A stretch of DNA of 64,000 nucleotides from Oligoflexales bacterium. GTDB taxonomy: Bacteria; Myxococcota_A; UBA9042; DTJE01. The notes under the pieces are model-generated. The model searched no databases and was not told where the DNA came from. It saw only the letters and a program-made list of their open reading frames with translations. The position numbers and the translations under genes were made by a program. Positions 35,891 through 43,962 of this stretch are shown here, piece after piece. Where the stretch lies: NCBI GenBank assembly GCA_012840965.1, contig DUVQ01000009.1, positions 18,028 to 82,027 of the forward strand, written 5' to 3'. Each line of letters begins with the position of its first letter. The first letter of the stretch is position 1.

Positions 35891-37279
35891 ATGGCCATGA
35901 CTTTGGACCAGCAGGTAGTAGACCAAGTTCAAGAGCTCTTGGATTTGGACAACGAACAATTACTTGGGGAATACTTAAATCAGCTTAACATCTCGGACAT
36001 CCGTGAGCTGATTGACGAATTTCCAAAGCACGGGCACCTGTTTATTGAAAATCTTTCGATCACCCGAGCCGTTTTTGCCTTTAGTATCCTGGACTTTTCC
36101 GATCAGGAACGAGTTTTTAGAAAGCTTTCCGGGCCTAGGGTTTTTGCCCTGATCAATGAGCTTCCGCCAGACGACAGAACGGCTTTTTTCGAAGAATTAC
36201 ACGGCGATACTGTTAAAAAGCTGATCACCCTACTTCCTGCAGACGAACGAAAGCAGGCCTTGACCTTGCTTGGTTACAAGGAAGACAGTGTTGGCCGTTT
36301 GATGACCCCCGACTATGTGGCGGTTCGAAAAGACTGGCCAGTTTCCAAGGTTTTGGACCACATCAGAAAGTACGGGGTCAACTCGGAAACCATTGATGTC
36401 ATCTACGTCATCGATGATGACGGCGTCCTTTTGGACGACTTGATGATCCGCAAGGTCTTGTTGGCTCAGCCTGATACGCTGATTGAAGACCTCATAGATA
36501 GCCGTTTGATTTTCTTGAAGGCAAACATGCCCCAAGAAGAGGCCATTGAAATTTTTAGGCTCAATAACCGGGTTGCCTTACCAGTTGTAGACGACGTCGG
36601 CGTGCTTTTGGGTATTGTAACCATCGACGACATGTTGTGGGTCGCCCAAGAAGAGTACGCTGAAGACATGCAGAAAATCGGTGGTACCGAAGCCCTGGAT
36701 GAGCCTTACCTTGACACGCCTGTCATAGATCTTTTCAAAAAACGTGTAGTTTGGCTGGTTGTCCTGTTTTTAGGTGAGCTTTTAACTGCATCCGCAATGG
36801 GATTCTTTGAAGATCAAATCGCAAAAGCGACAGTTTTGGCGTTGTTTGTTCCTTTGATTATTTCCAGTGGCGGAAACACTGGTGGCCAGGCATCAACCCT
36901 CATTATCCAAGCCATGGCGCTTGGCGAGGTCACCCTAAAAGATTGGTGGAAGATTTTTAGACGGGAAATAGTGCAGGGAAGCCTATTGGGCCTGGTACTA
37001 GGCGTGATTGGCTTTTTACGCATTGTCGTATGGCACATGATTTTTCCCGATCTGTATGGTCCCCACTGGTTTTTAATCGGGTTGGTAGTTGGCCTGTCAC
37101 TAGTTGGTGTGGTTTTATTGGGTTCTTTGACTGGCTCAATGCTGCCTTTGATTATGAAACGCCTTGGTGCCGACCCTGCCTCTTCATCGGCACCATTTGT
37201 TGCTACTTTGGTCGACGTTACTGGGGTGATACTCTACTTTACAATGGCTATTTTGTTCCTACAGGGGACTCTGCTGTAG
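35891..37279 (+). CDS. mgtE: MgtE-type magnesium transporter
   Basis: The 462-residue protein has the MgtE N-terminal superhelix (about 20-120), with ELPPDDRTAFFEEL and LLPADERKQALTLLGY. Two CBS domains (about 135-250) follow, with GRLMTPDYVAV and LPVVDDVGVLLGIVTIDD. Five transmembrane helices (about 280-460) include the pore signature SSGGNTGGQASTL. MgtE is a gated Mg2+ channel whose CBS domains sense Mg2+. No M-box is visible in the 130-bp leader. Its end overlaps the convergent dacB by 32 bp. No clear ribosome-binding site is seen. Confidence 0.94.
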   Translation: MAMTLDQQVVDQVQELLDLDNEQLLGEYLNQLNISDIRELIDEFPKHGHLFIENLSITRAVFAFSILDFSDQERVFRKLSGPRVFALINELPPDDRTAFFEELHGDTVKKLITLLPADERKQALTLLGYKEDSVGRLMTPDYVAVRKDWPVSKVLDHIRKYGVNSETIDVIYVIDDDGVLLDDLMIRKVLLAQPDTLIEDLIDSRLIFLKANMPQEEAIEIFRLNNRVALPVVDDVGVLLGIVTIDDMLWVAQEEYAEDMQKIGGTEALDEPYLDTPVIDLFKKRVVWLVVLFLGELLTASAMGFFEDQIAKATVLALFVPLIISSGGNTGGQASTLIIQAMALGEVTLKDWWKIFRREIVQGSLLGLVLGVIGFLRIVVWHMIFPDLYGPHWFLIGLVVGLSLVGVVLLGSLTGSMLPLIMKRLGADPASSSAPFVATLVDVTGVILYFTMAILFLQGTLL

Positions 37280-38711
37280 GGTTTTGTAGCGCCAGAGCTT
37301 CCCAAACCGCCAACACAGACTTGTCGATGGCATGGCGAGCAGTTGCGAAGTTCATCTTTGCTGGGCTACCCTTAGAAGGCTTGTAGTTAATTAAAACCGC
37401 AAAGTCCAGCATCCGTCCATCGGGTAAGGAAGCCGAACCAGCCAAGCTAACAACATCATCAAGGGTGCCTGTTTTTGCCCTCAAATTGCCTTCCAGTGGG
37501 GTCTTCTTAAATCGCTTCTTCATAGTGCCCTGTTTACCAGCCACTGGTAAAAGGCCATCAAGTTGATCACAGCAGGTACTGGCCCTGGAGTAGAACAACA
37601 GCTGAACTATCGAGCGAGCAGATGCTAAATTTGCATCATAAAGACCCGAACCATTGGTGAACTTGAAAGAATTCCTGGAAATACCAACTTTTTCTACCAA
37701 CCAAGTCCCAAGCGCCCTTGCACCCTCAGTGAACCCGACCGGCTTTTTGCGACCACTGGCACCCACAAGCCTCAGCATTGTTTCGGCAATCGGATTGATG
37801 CTGTCATGCATGACTGGGATCAACAGCTCCTTGACTGTAGCAGAAGAGCGCTCACAGATGACCTCTGCATTCTTTGGTGAAGTCCCCACTTTGGCCTGTC
37901 CCTTTACCTTGACGCCAGCCTTTCGCAAAGCGGCCTTAAAAACGCCTCCAGCAAAGGTTGCGGGGTTCGGGACTCGCTTTAAAACGGCCAAAGAGCCTTT
38001 TCCAGGGGACCTACCAGACACCGTCACTTCCAAAAATCCATCTTCAGCCAGCTCTACCTTGATTGTGGGTTGTGGTCGCTTGCCAACAGGCGCGGTCACA
38101 GCCGTGTTAACAATCCGTAAGTTATCGGATTCAGGGGTAACTTTAACTTTAGACGGATTTCCAGCACCTCCAGGGGCGACTGAAACCACTATCGCGTTTC
38201 GATTTACTTGAAACCCAGCCACCCCAGCTCTGTAGGCAGAATCTGTACTTTTACGATCAAAAGCAGGAGGCACATCAGCGCTATTAAAAGGGTCCAACAC
38301 GATTTTCAATGCGTTGGCCCTTTTGTAACCAGCATCAAAAACACACTTGGCAAGCTTTTCCAGGTCCTCTTGCTTTAATAAAGGGTCACCACTGGTTGAG
38401 ATAATGATTTCCCTGGCGTTTGGAGCTTTGCCAACCACACTAACCTTCGTGGGTAAGGTGTAGTCAGCACCCAAAGTAGCCAGCGCTACAGCCGCAGTGA
38501 AGATTTTAGTGACCGAAGCAGGATTTAACAGCTTGTTTTCATTTAATTTAGCAACCGCCACCCCATCGAGGGCAAAATAGGCGGAAACTGTAAGCTCATC
38601 TGATTGCAAGTCGACCAAGGGTGCCAACAAATCGGCACCATGACTACTTGCCCCGGTAAACAACAGGACTACCCAAAAAGGCAGCAACCATGAAGCAATT
38701 CTTACAGCCAT
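37248..38711 (-). CDS. dacB: D-alanyl-D-alanine carboxypeptidase/endopeptidase (PBP4 family)
   Basis: The 487-residue periplasmic enzyme has a signal peptide (WLLPFWVVLLFTGASSHG). The serine active site is S66-V-T-K69, FTNGSGLYD resembles the second motif, and LRAKTGTLDDV is the KTG box. DacB-type enzymes trim peptide stems and cleave cross-links in peptidoglycan. The spacing between the SxxK and KTG boxes fits the large insert of class C PBPs. It overlaps mgtE convergently and follows the FGE-like lipoprotein gene by 35 bp. Confidence 0.93.
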   Translation of the reverse strand: MAVRIASWLLPFWVVLLFTGASSHGADLLAPLVDLQSDELTVSAYFALDGVAVAKLNENKLLNPASVTKIFTAAVALATLGADYTLPTKVSVVGKAPNAREIIISTSGDPLLKQEDLEKLAKCVFDAGYKRANALKIVLDPFNSADVPPAFDRKSTDSAYRAGVAGFQVNRNAIVVSVAPGGAGNPSKVKVTPESDNLRIVNTAVTAPVGKRPQPTIKVELAEDGFLEVTVSGRSPGKGSLAVLKRVPNPATFAGGVFKAALRKAGVKVKGQAKVGTSPKNAEVICERSSATVKELLIPVMHDSINPIAETMLRLVGASGRKKPVGFTEGARALGTWLVEKVGISRNSFKFTNGSGLYDANLASARSIVQLLFYSRASTCCDQLDGLLPVAGKQGTMKKRFKKTPLEGNLRAKTGTLDDVVSLAGSASLPDGRMLDFAVLINYKPSKGSPAKMNFATARHAIDKSVLAVWEALALQNPTAESPVGTK

Positions 38712-38746
38712 TACTTAGACCTTTAAATCTGACCTACCAGATGATT

Positions 38747-39796
38747 TTAGATATCGTCACTGTAGTCTGCGCATCTAAAGCCATAGACAGGATTGCTGGC
38801 TTCAAGGTGAACGTGAAAAAACCTATCAGTCGCCCTTGCACGACAGGTTTGCTGTTTGGTGACTTGGCAGTTACCACCCTTTAGCAGGCGTTCATTTCCG
38901 CGTTCAGGAACCAATTCCCGAGCATCAACCACTTCAGAATAGGCTATACAAACTGGCAGCCCCTTTGGAGAATACTCTGATGCGCAAACGCCAAAGCAGT
39001 TGTCATTTTCCTCACACTCACTGCATGTTGTATAGCAAGTCTCCTTGCAGTTGGGGGTTGCACACTTAAGACAGACACACTCATCCGGCAAACTTTCTTT
39101 ACAGGTCATGTCAGCTTTGAAATAGCCTTCTACCCACTCAGAAACATTGCCAGTCATATCGTAGATGTGCTCACCGTTTTCAACGATCAAATCATCAATG
39201 CTGGACATAACCTTAGCAGGCGACGAAATTCCGGTGCAGAACATCAAGCTCACCCTGTAAGCTTCCCTGTCGCATTTATTAATATCAATGTTTGGGTCAG
39301 AAATTGGCCAAGGTCGCTTTCTTTCAGCAGTTGTGGCCTGACCAACAGCAGCTCTTTCCCATTCAACCTCCGTTGGTAGGCGTCTACCGTGGAAATTACA
39401 GTACTCACGGGCCATATCCAAGGTTACGTTCACGACTGGGAAATCATCATAAAGCGGGTTACCGTAGTAGTCTTCGATACCGAGCGTATTAAAGTACTTG
39501 GGTTCCCTACAGCCTCCCAACTCGACGCAGTGCCGATACTGAAGGTTTGTAACTTCATGCTGCTCAATCAGGAAGGGCGCCACATCAACCTTGACGGCTG
39601 GATAAGTGCTTGGCATTCCAAAGGCATCTTTACAGCTTTTAGGGGTCTCATTGGCATTGTAGCAAGGAGCCTCATCGCCAAACAAAAACAACCCCCCTTT
39701 GATCTTCACCATTTTGGTCGGCTCTGGAGGTGTAACCCCTGTAACGCAAGAGACCGCCAACAAAACGGTAACAATGCTTATCCAAAGGCGATTCAT
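38747..39796 (-). CDS. FGE-like lipoprotein
   Basis: The 349-residue product has a lipobox (VTVLLAVSC) and an FGE-sulfatase fold: MVKIKGGLFLFGDE, EVTNLQYRHCVE, RRLPTEVEWERAA, YDMTGNVSEWVEGYF, LKGGNCQVTKQQTCRARATD and YGFRCADYSD. A Cys-rich insert (about 240-285) interrupts it. FGE relatives oxidise a Cys in sulfatases, but most lipoprotein versions have unknown or structural roles. It retains Cys residues near the FGE active-site strand but not clearly in canonical spacing. It is followed by dacB. Confidence 0.85.
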   Translation of the reverse strand: MNRLWISIVTVLLAVSCVTGVTPPEPTKMVKIKGGLFLFGDEAPCYNANETPKSCKDAFGMPSTYPAVKVDVAPFLIEQHEVTNLQYRHCVELGGCREPKYFNTLGIEDYYGNPLYDDFPVVNVTLDMAREYCNFHGRRLPTEVEWERAAVGQATTAERKRPWPISDPNIDINKCDREAYRVSLMFCTGISSPAKVMSSIDDLIVENGEHIYDMTGNVSEWVEGYFKADMTCKESLPDECVCLKCATPNCKETCYTTCSECEENDNCFGVCASEYSPKGLPVCIAYSEVVDARELVPERGNERLLKGGNCQVTKQQTCRARATDRFFHVHLEASNPVYGFRCADYSDDI

Positions 39797-39812
39797 CGCA
39801 AACTCCTAAACG

Positions 39813-41054
39813 CTAGAAGGTTCCAGTAGCCCCAATCCATGCAGTCTCACCATCGTATCCACCAACAAGGACTGGGCGGCGATTAGAATCGGAAACCCTA
39901 TCTTCAGGGCGCACTGCCGAACGGGCCCCCTCCCAAATCAGAAGACTGGTACCCAAAACTGCCAAACCAGCACCAACTCCATAACCAACATATGCCCACG
40001 TACGGTAAGTTTTGAAGTCATCGGAATCAGTGAATTTTTTGGCGGCCTCAGAGCGCATCCAGATGCCAGCGCCTGCAGCCCCACCACCTAGAATTAGGGA
40101 CGTAATCCCAAGCCCACCACGCCATGAAAATGGTTTCTTACGCAAGTATAAATTGGCGTCTACCGCATACTCACCTTCAGGTGTAACTTCAATAGTTTGC
40201 TGGAATTGAGTGTATTTCTCTTTTTCGATGATAATTTGGTGAGTTCCAGCCTCAACCACCAGCGGCTCGTAAAATGGGGTGACTGCTACAACCTTACCAT
40301 CAACGTAAATTCTGGCGTTTCGAATATTGGACTTGACGTGCAAAATACCCTCTTTGCGAATCCTTTCCATTGAAAAAGTCATACTCAAGGGAGCTCGTGA
40401 ACGCACTGTAAAGCCCTGGGATAAAGTATGGAATCCAGCTTTTTCCAGCCGGACAGTGTGGTTTCCCTCAGCCAAGTGAATGGAGACTGGCGTCTGACCA
40501 ACCATCTGATCCGAGTCGTCTATGAAAACGTTGGCGCCCTCTGGATCTGACGATATATTGATCTCTGGCAGAGATATGTACGCCTTTTCCTTCATCAGGG
40601 CAATTGTGCTTTCAACGTCTTTGACGTCGCCTGGAGCCTCTCCCACCATCTTTTCATGCAACTCAAGATAGCCGCGAAAAGCATCTGCCGCCTTTTGATA
40701 TTCCGCCGCTTTTTCATAAGCTTTTGCGAGGTTATAAAGAATCGAATAGTGTGGGAATAGCTTGTGAGCCTCTTCAAATGCCTTCACCGCCTCTACGTAT
40801 TGACTGTTACCATAAAACTCAAGCCCTTCATTGGCCAAGCGGCTGGCCTTAGCCTTTGGGTCATCTGACCTGGATGAATCTTCTGAGTCAGCCTGTTGCG
40901 TGTCGGTTTGTGCAGACTCTGCGGCAGATTGTGAAGAGCCGCTTTCTTCGGGATTAGCCTGAAGGGACGAATCGGTGGACGCTCGTGCCAGATGGCTCCA
41001 TCCCATAAAAGCCAACGTTACAAGCAGGCAACAGGTTTTAGTTACCATATTCAT
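39813..41054 (-). CDS. TPR-PEGA domain exported protein
   Basis: An N-terminal signal (CCLLVTLAFMGWSHLARA) is followed by a Ser/Gln/Asp-rich stretch and about two TPRs (AVKAFEEAHKLFPHYSILYNLAKAYEKA). Two PEGA domains come next (INISSDPEGANVFIDD and KSNIRNARIYVDGKVV). Two hydrophobic segments near 310-365 may anchor it in the inner membrane. PEGA domains are found in surface proteins of deltaproteobacteria and the architecture is common there. The start at 41054 has GGAG 8 nt upstream; GTG 41063 is an alternative. It lies 16 bp upstream of the FGE-like gene in the same direction. Confidence 0.85.
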   Translation of the reverse strand: MNMVTKTCCLLVTLAFMGWSHLARASTDSSLQANPEESGSSQSAAESAQTDTQQADSEDSSRSDDPKAKASRLANEGLEFYGNSQYVEAVKAFEEAHKLFPHYSILYNLAKAYEKAAEYQKAADAFRGYLELHEKMVGEAPGDVKDVESTIALMKEKAYISLPEINISSDPEGANVFIDDSDQMVGQTPVSIHLAEGNHTVRLEKAGFHTLSQGFTVRSRAPLSMTFSMERIRKEGILHVKSNIRNARIYVDGKVVAVTPFYEPLVVEAGTHQIIIEKEKYTQFQQTIEVTPEGEYAVDANLYLRKKPFSWRGGLGITSLILGGGAAGAGIWMRSEAAKKFTDSDDFKTYRTWAYVGYGVGAGLAVLGTSLLIWEGARSAVRPEDRVSDSNRRPVLVGGYDGETAWIGATGTF

Positions 41055-41102
41055 AGCTACCACTCCGGCATTACGATTGTCACAGTTCCAAACCAGTCGT
41101 AA

Positions 41103-41864
41103 TTACTCTTCATCTTTCATCTGCACTCTTAGTTGGCGGCGAAGAAGCCCGATTAGCCATTCGGTTGGCCCAAGAAAAATGTACACAGCCCCAAACGCCA
41201 ATAACGTATAGGAAGCTTTGATTTTTATCATGGCAATAATCAGGCTGGAAGCCAAAAGCATCAAAGCAATCCTGGTACCAAGCCCAGCGTTAATCTGTTT
41301 GAAATTGCGATATCTAACGTTGCTGACCATCAGCAAGCCCATTGCAATCATTGTCACCATAAATGGGATGATTCTTGAACGCTCTGAAACCCCAAGATCC
41401 GACATACCCCAAGCCAGAGTCGCGACGATACCTGCGGCAGCTGGAATGGGCAATCCAGTAAACCATGGGGTAGGTTTGCTGCGCCTTTCAGTCATAACGT
41501 TGAAACGAGCCAGCCGCATCGCCCCACAGGCAACGTAGATAAAGGCAATCAAAAGACCGACCCAGCTAACCTCCATATGACTCAAGGCAAAGGAGTAGCC
41601 CAAAATACCAGGCGCCACCCCGAAACTAATCACATCGGCCAAGGAATCCAGCTGGACTCCAAATTTCGTCTCCGACCTAGTCATCCGGGCCACGCGACCA
41701 TCCAAACCATCAGCAATCAAGGCAACCAAAATCGCTATGGCGGCTCGCCTAACACCTGTACTTCCACCACCTTCCATTACTGAGGCTATCGCAAACAGTC
41801 CAAAGAAAACGCTGGCGAGAGTAAAAAGGTTTGGCAGAATATATTTGCTCTTTCGCAGATCCAT
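41103..41864 (-). CDS. pssA: CDP-diacylglycerol--serine O-phosphatidyltransferase
   Basis: A 253-residue multi-pass membrane enzyme of the CDP-alcohol phosphotransferase family. The motif is complete: D55-G56-x2-A59-R60-x8-G69-x3-D73-x3-D77. PNLFTLASVFFGLFAI at the N-terminus and PIPAAAG further on match the PssA subfamily, which makes phosphatidylserine from CDP-diacylglycerol and serine. It is divergent from the epimerase gene. The next gene downstream is the TPR-PEGA gene after about 50 bp. Confidence 0.92.
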   Translation of the reverse strand: MDLRKSKYILPNLFTLASVFFGLFAIASVMEGGGSTGVRRAAIAILVALIADGLDGRVARMTRSETKFGVQLDSLADVISFGVAPGILGYSFALSHMEVSWVGLLIAFIYVACGAMRLARFNVMTERRSKPTPWFTGLPIPAAAGIVATLAWGMSDLGVSERSRIIPFMVTMIAMGLLMVSNVRYRNFKQINAGLGTRIALMLLASSLIIAMIKIKASYTLLAFGAVYIFLGPTEWLIGLLRRQLRVQMKDEE

Positions 41865-41898
41865 CGTTGAATTCTACAACCTGACGACGGTAAAATCA

Positions 41899-41914
41899 AA
41901 GGCGCACGCGCCTT
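41899..41914. promoter_or_regulatory. Short inverted repeat between pssA and the epimerase
   Basis: AAGGCG-CACG-CGCCTT is a perfect 6-bp stem with a 4-base loop, or a palindromic protein site, in the divergent region. Its role is unknown. Confidence 0.35.
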
Positions 41915-42043
41915 GTCCAGGTAATAACCGAAATCTTCACCCTTTACAATCAATTTACAAGTTGTGTCATAATTTTTAATCCTTGCTGTTTTGCAGTAAG
42001 TGCTGATATTTTGATTCGCCCTTTCGATTTTGGGGAGGTTCGT

Positions 42044-43090
42044 GTGGCTCGTTGGTTAATTACTGGTGGTTCTGGTTTTTTGGGTATCAATCTGGCGCGA
42101 CATCTTTTACAAACGGGACATGAAGTCGCGACCTTGGACAAGCTTGGCTTCGATTACAAAGATACTGTAGACAAAGTCACTCACTATCAGATTGACGTCA
42201 GAAATCGCGATGCTGTGGACAGGTGTATTGCCACAGGATTTGACGTAGTTGTCCATGGAGCGGCCGCTCTACCCCTTGAATCTAAAAAGGAAATTTTTAG
42301 CACAAACGTTGATGGCACCAGAAACGTCCTTGAATCCATCGAAAGACACAAAGTTCCTCGCTCGGTCTACATCTCATCGACTGCTGTTTATGGATTGCCA
42401 GATCATCACCCCCTGCTTGAAACTGACCCGATGATTGGGGTTGGTCCTTATGGCGAAACCAAGATCATCGCCGAGGCTATGGTCAAAGACTTTCGCAAAA
42501 AAGGGTTGACCATAACAACTATCAGGCCTAAATCGTTTATTGGCCCTGAACGTCTTGGGGTTTTTGCAATCTTTTACGATTGGGCTGCCACTGGACATTC
42601 ATTTCCCATGATTGGGCGTGGAAAAAATCTGTACCAGTTGTTAGACGTGGAGGATCTGTGCACAGCCATTGTGGCAGCCGCTGAACACCCCGATGCAGAG
42701 GCGGTAAACACCGAGTTCAATATTGGTGCGATCGAATTTCAGACGATGAGGGAAGACTATCAAGTGGTCCTGGATAGAGCTGGTTTCGGGAAGAAAATCC
42801 GCAGTTCTCCGGCCAGTCTGGTGGTGCTTGGCCTGGAAATTTTAGATATATTGGGACTTTCACCCTTGTATCCGTGGGTATACAAAACAGCCACTAAGGA
42901 CAGTTTTGTTTCGGTAGAGAAGGCCGAAAAAGTTTTGGGATTCGTTCCAAAATATTCCAACAAGCAGGCTCTTATTAGGAACTTCGAGTGGTACTTGGCA
43001 AACAAGGAATCATTCGAAAGTGCTGGAGGAACCAGTCACAGAGTGCCTTGGAAGCAGGGAATCTTAGGCATAGTAAAGAAATTCTATTAG
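42044..43090 (+). CDS. NAD-dependent epimerase/dehydratase (extended SDR)
   Basis: The start is GTG 42044, with GGGGAGG 5 nt upstream; a TTG at 42011 is less likely. The 348-residue enzyme has the Rossmann motif ITGGSGFLG near the N-terminus and the SDR catalytic YxxxK in VGPYGETKIIAEA, preceded by ISSTAVYG. It resembles nucleotide-sugar epimerases and 3-beta-HSD-like SDRs, so the substrate (sugar nucleotide, steroid or polyketide-like) is uncertain. A hydrophobic patch near residue 265 (LVVLGLEILDILGLSPLYPW) may bind membrane. Confidence 0.88.
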   Translation: MARWLITGGSGFLGINLARHLLQTGHEVATLDKLGFDYKDTVDKVTHYQIDVRNRDAVDRCIATGFDVVVHGAAALPLESKKEIFSTNVDGTRNVLESIERHKVPRSVYISSTAVYGLPDHHPLLETDPMIGVGPYGETKIIAEAMVKDFRKKGLTITTIRPKSFIGPERLGVFAIFYDWAATGHSFPMIGRGKNLYQLLDVEDLCTAIVAAAEHPDAEAVNTEFNIGAIEFQTMREDYQVVLDRAGFGKKIRSSPASLVVLGLEILDILGLSPLYPWVYKTATKDSFVSVEKAEKVLGFVPKYSNKQALIRNFEWYLANKESFESAGGTSHRVPWKQGILGIVKKFY

Positions 43091-43227
43091 ATCCAAAATC
43101 CTTACTGGAATCTGACTCAAAGCCAAAACCGTTCAAAGCCAAAATCAAGAGCGTACCAAGCCTTAACCATCAATTCAGGCAACGATTATTTTAGATTTGA
43201 AAGGAATATGGAGGGAGTCACATTTTT

Positions 43228-43641
43228 CTAGTAGCGACGATCACGGCCCCAGCCACCGCGGTCACGGTCGCCATAGCCGCGGTCACGGTCGCCATAGCCA
43301 CGATCACGGTCGCCATAGCCACGATCACGGTCGCCGTAACGGTCACCGTAACCACCGCGATCACCGTAGCCACCACCACGGGGTCCACGCTCTTCACGCT
43401 CACGTGGGAAATCGACCTTAATAGTACGGCCATCGAGCATTGTGCCATCAAGAGCATTCTTCGCATTTTGCGCAGCTTCGTCTGTTGTAAAAGTTACGAA
43501 GCCAAAACCTTTTGAGCGCCCAGTCGCTCTGTCAACAATGATCCGCACTTCCTCGATTTCGCCGAACTCTTCGCACGCAGCTTTCAGGCTAGCCTCGGTT
43601 GTCCCCCACGCCAATCCACCAAAGAACAGCTTGTTACCCAT
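43228..43641 (-). CDS. RNA-binding protein, RRM plus RGG/YGDRDRG tail
   Basis: A 137-residue glycine-rich RNA-binding protein. The single RRM has RNP2 (KLFFGGL) and RNP1 (KGFGFVTF). The C-terminus is a low-complexity tail with four YGDRDRG units and RGG-like patches. Such bacterial RRM proteins are often cold-induced RNA chaperones. ATG 43641 has AAGGAG upstream; an earlier ATG at 43665 lacks one. A promoter at 43870-43898 would give a 5' leader of about 220 nt with two hairpins, suggesting post-transcriptional control. Confidence 0.92.
   Translation of the reverse strand: MGNKLFFGGLAWGTTEASLKAACEEFGEIEEVRIIVDRATGRSKGFGFVTFTTDEAAQNAKNALDGTMLDGRTIKVDFPREREERGPRGGGYGDRGGYGDRYGDRDRGYGDRDRGYGDRDRGYGDRDRGGWGRDRRY
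43254..43345. repeat. 21-bp tandem coding repeat (YGDRDRG)
   Basis: Four near-perfect 21-bp units containing CACGGTCGCCATAGCC encode YGDRDRG repeats in the RRM protein tail. There are no unique spacers, so it is not a CRISPR array. Confidence 0.85.
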
Positions 43642-43671
43642 GGAAACCCACTCCTTAAGAAACACTTTTTC

Positions 43672-43713
43672 ACGGGGAAGCCGCCTCCCCGTAGGCTGCC
43701 CGCACCTGCGGGC
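43672..43713 (-). promoter_or_regulatory. Two hairpins in the leader of the RRM gene
   Basis: ACGGGGA...TCCCCGT (43672-43692) and GCCCGC-ACCT-GCGGGC (43698-43713) form 7-bp and 6-bp stems 30-75 nt before the start codon. They could mask or expose the ribosome-binding site. No U-run follows them. Confidence 0.5.
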
Positions 43714-43869
43714 TTAGGAGACAAAGATCCACCCAACCCCAAAGACCCCAAAATTTCCTGAAAGCGTGGATACCACGGTGCACAAGACACAACGGTGACT
43801 AAGCGAACAAGAAGACACTGGGAGCAAAACACGGGTCAAGGCAGGACTACCACCTCCAATAACCTTGGC

Positions 43870-43898
43870 AGGATACACCTGTCGAAAACTCGGGTCAA
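43870..43898 (-). promoter_or_regulatory. Candidate promoter of the RRM gene
   Basis: On the minus strand TTGACC (43893-43898) and TATCCT (43870-43875) are spaced 17 bp apart. The upstream box is part of an 18-bp direct repeat, AAAAC-(A/T)-CGGGTCAAGG, found at 43826 and 43885. Confidence 0.4.
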
Positions 43899-43962
43899 GG
43901 GAATAATTTCAGTTATTTGAGTTATTTTTGGATGGCCATTTTCCCGAAAACTTTTCAAAAAA

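Noticed and set aside
43197..43421. His/Arg-rich open frame on the plus strand
   Set aside because: It is the antisense of the repetitive tail of the RRM gene and has no ribosome-binding site.
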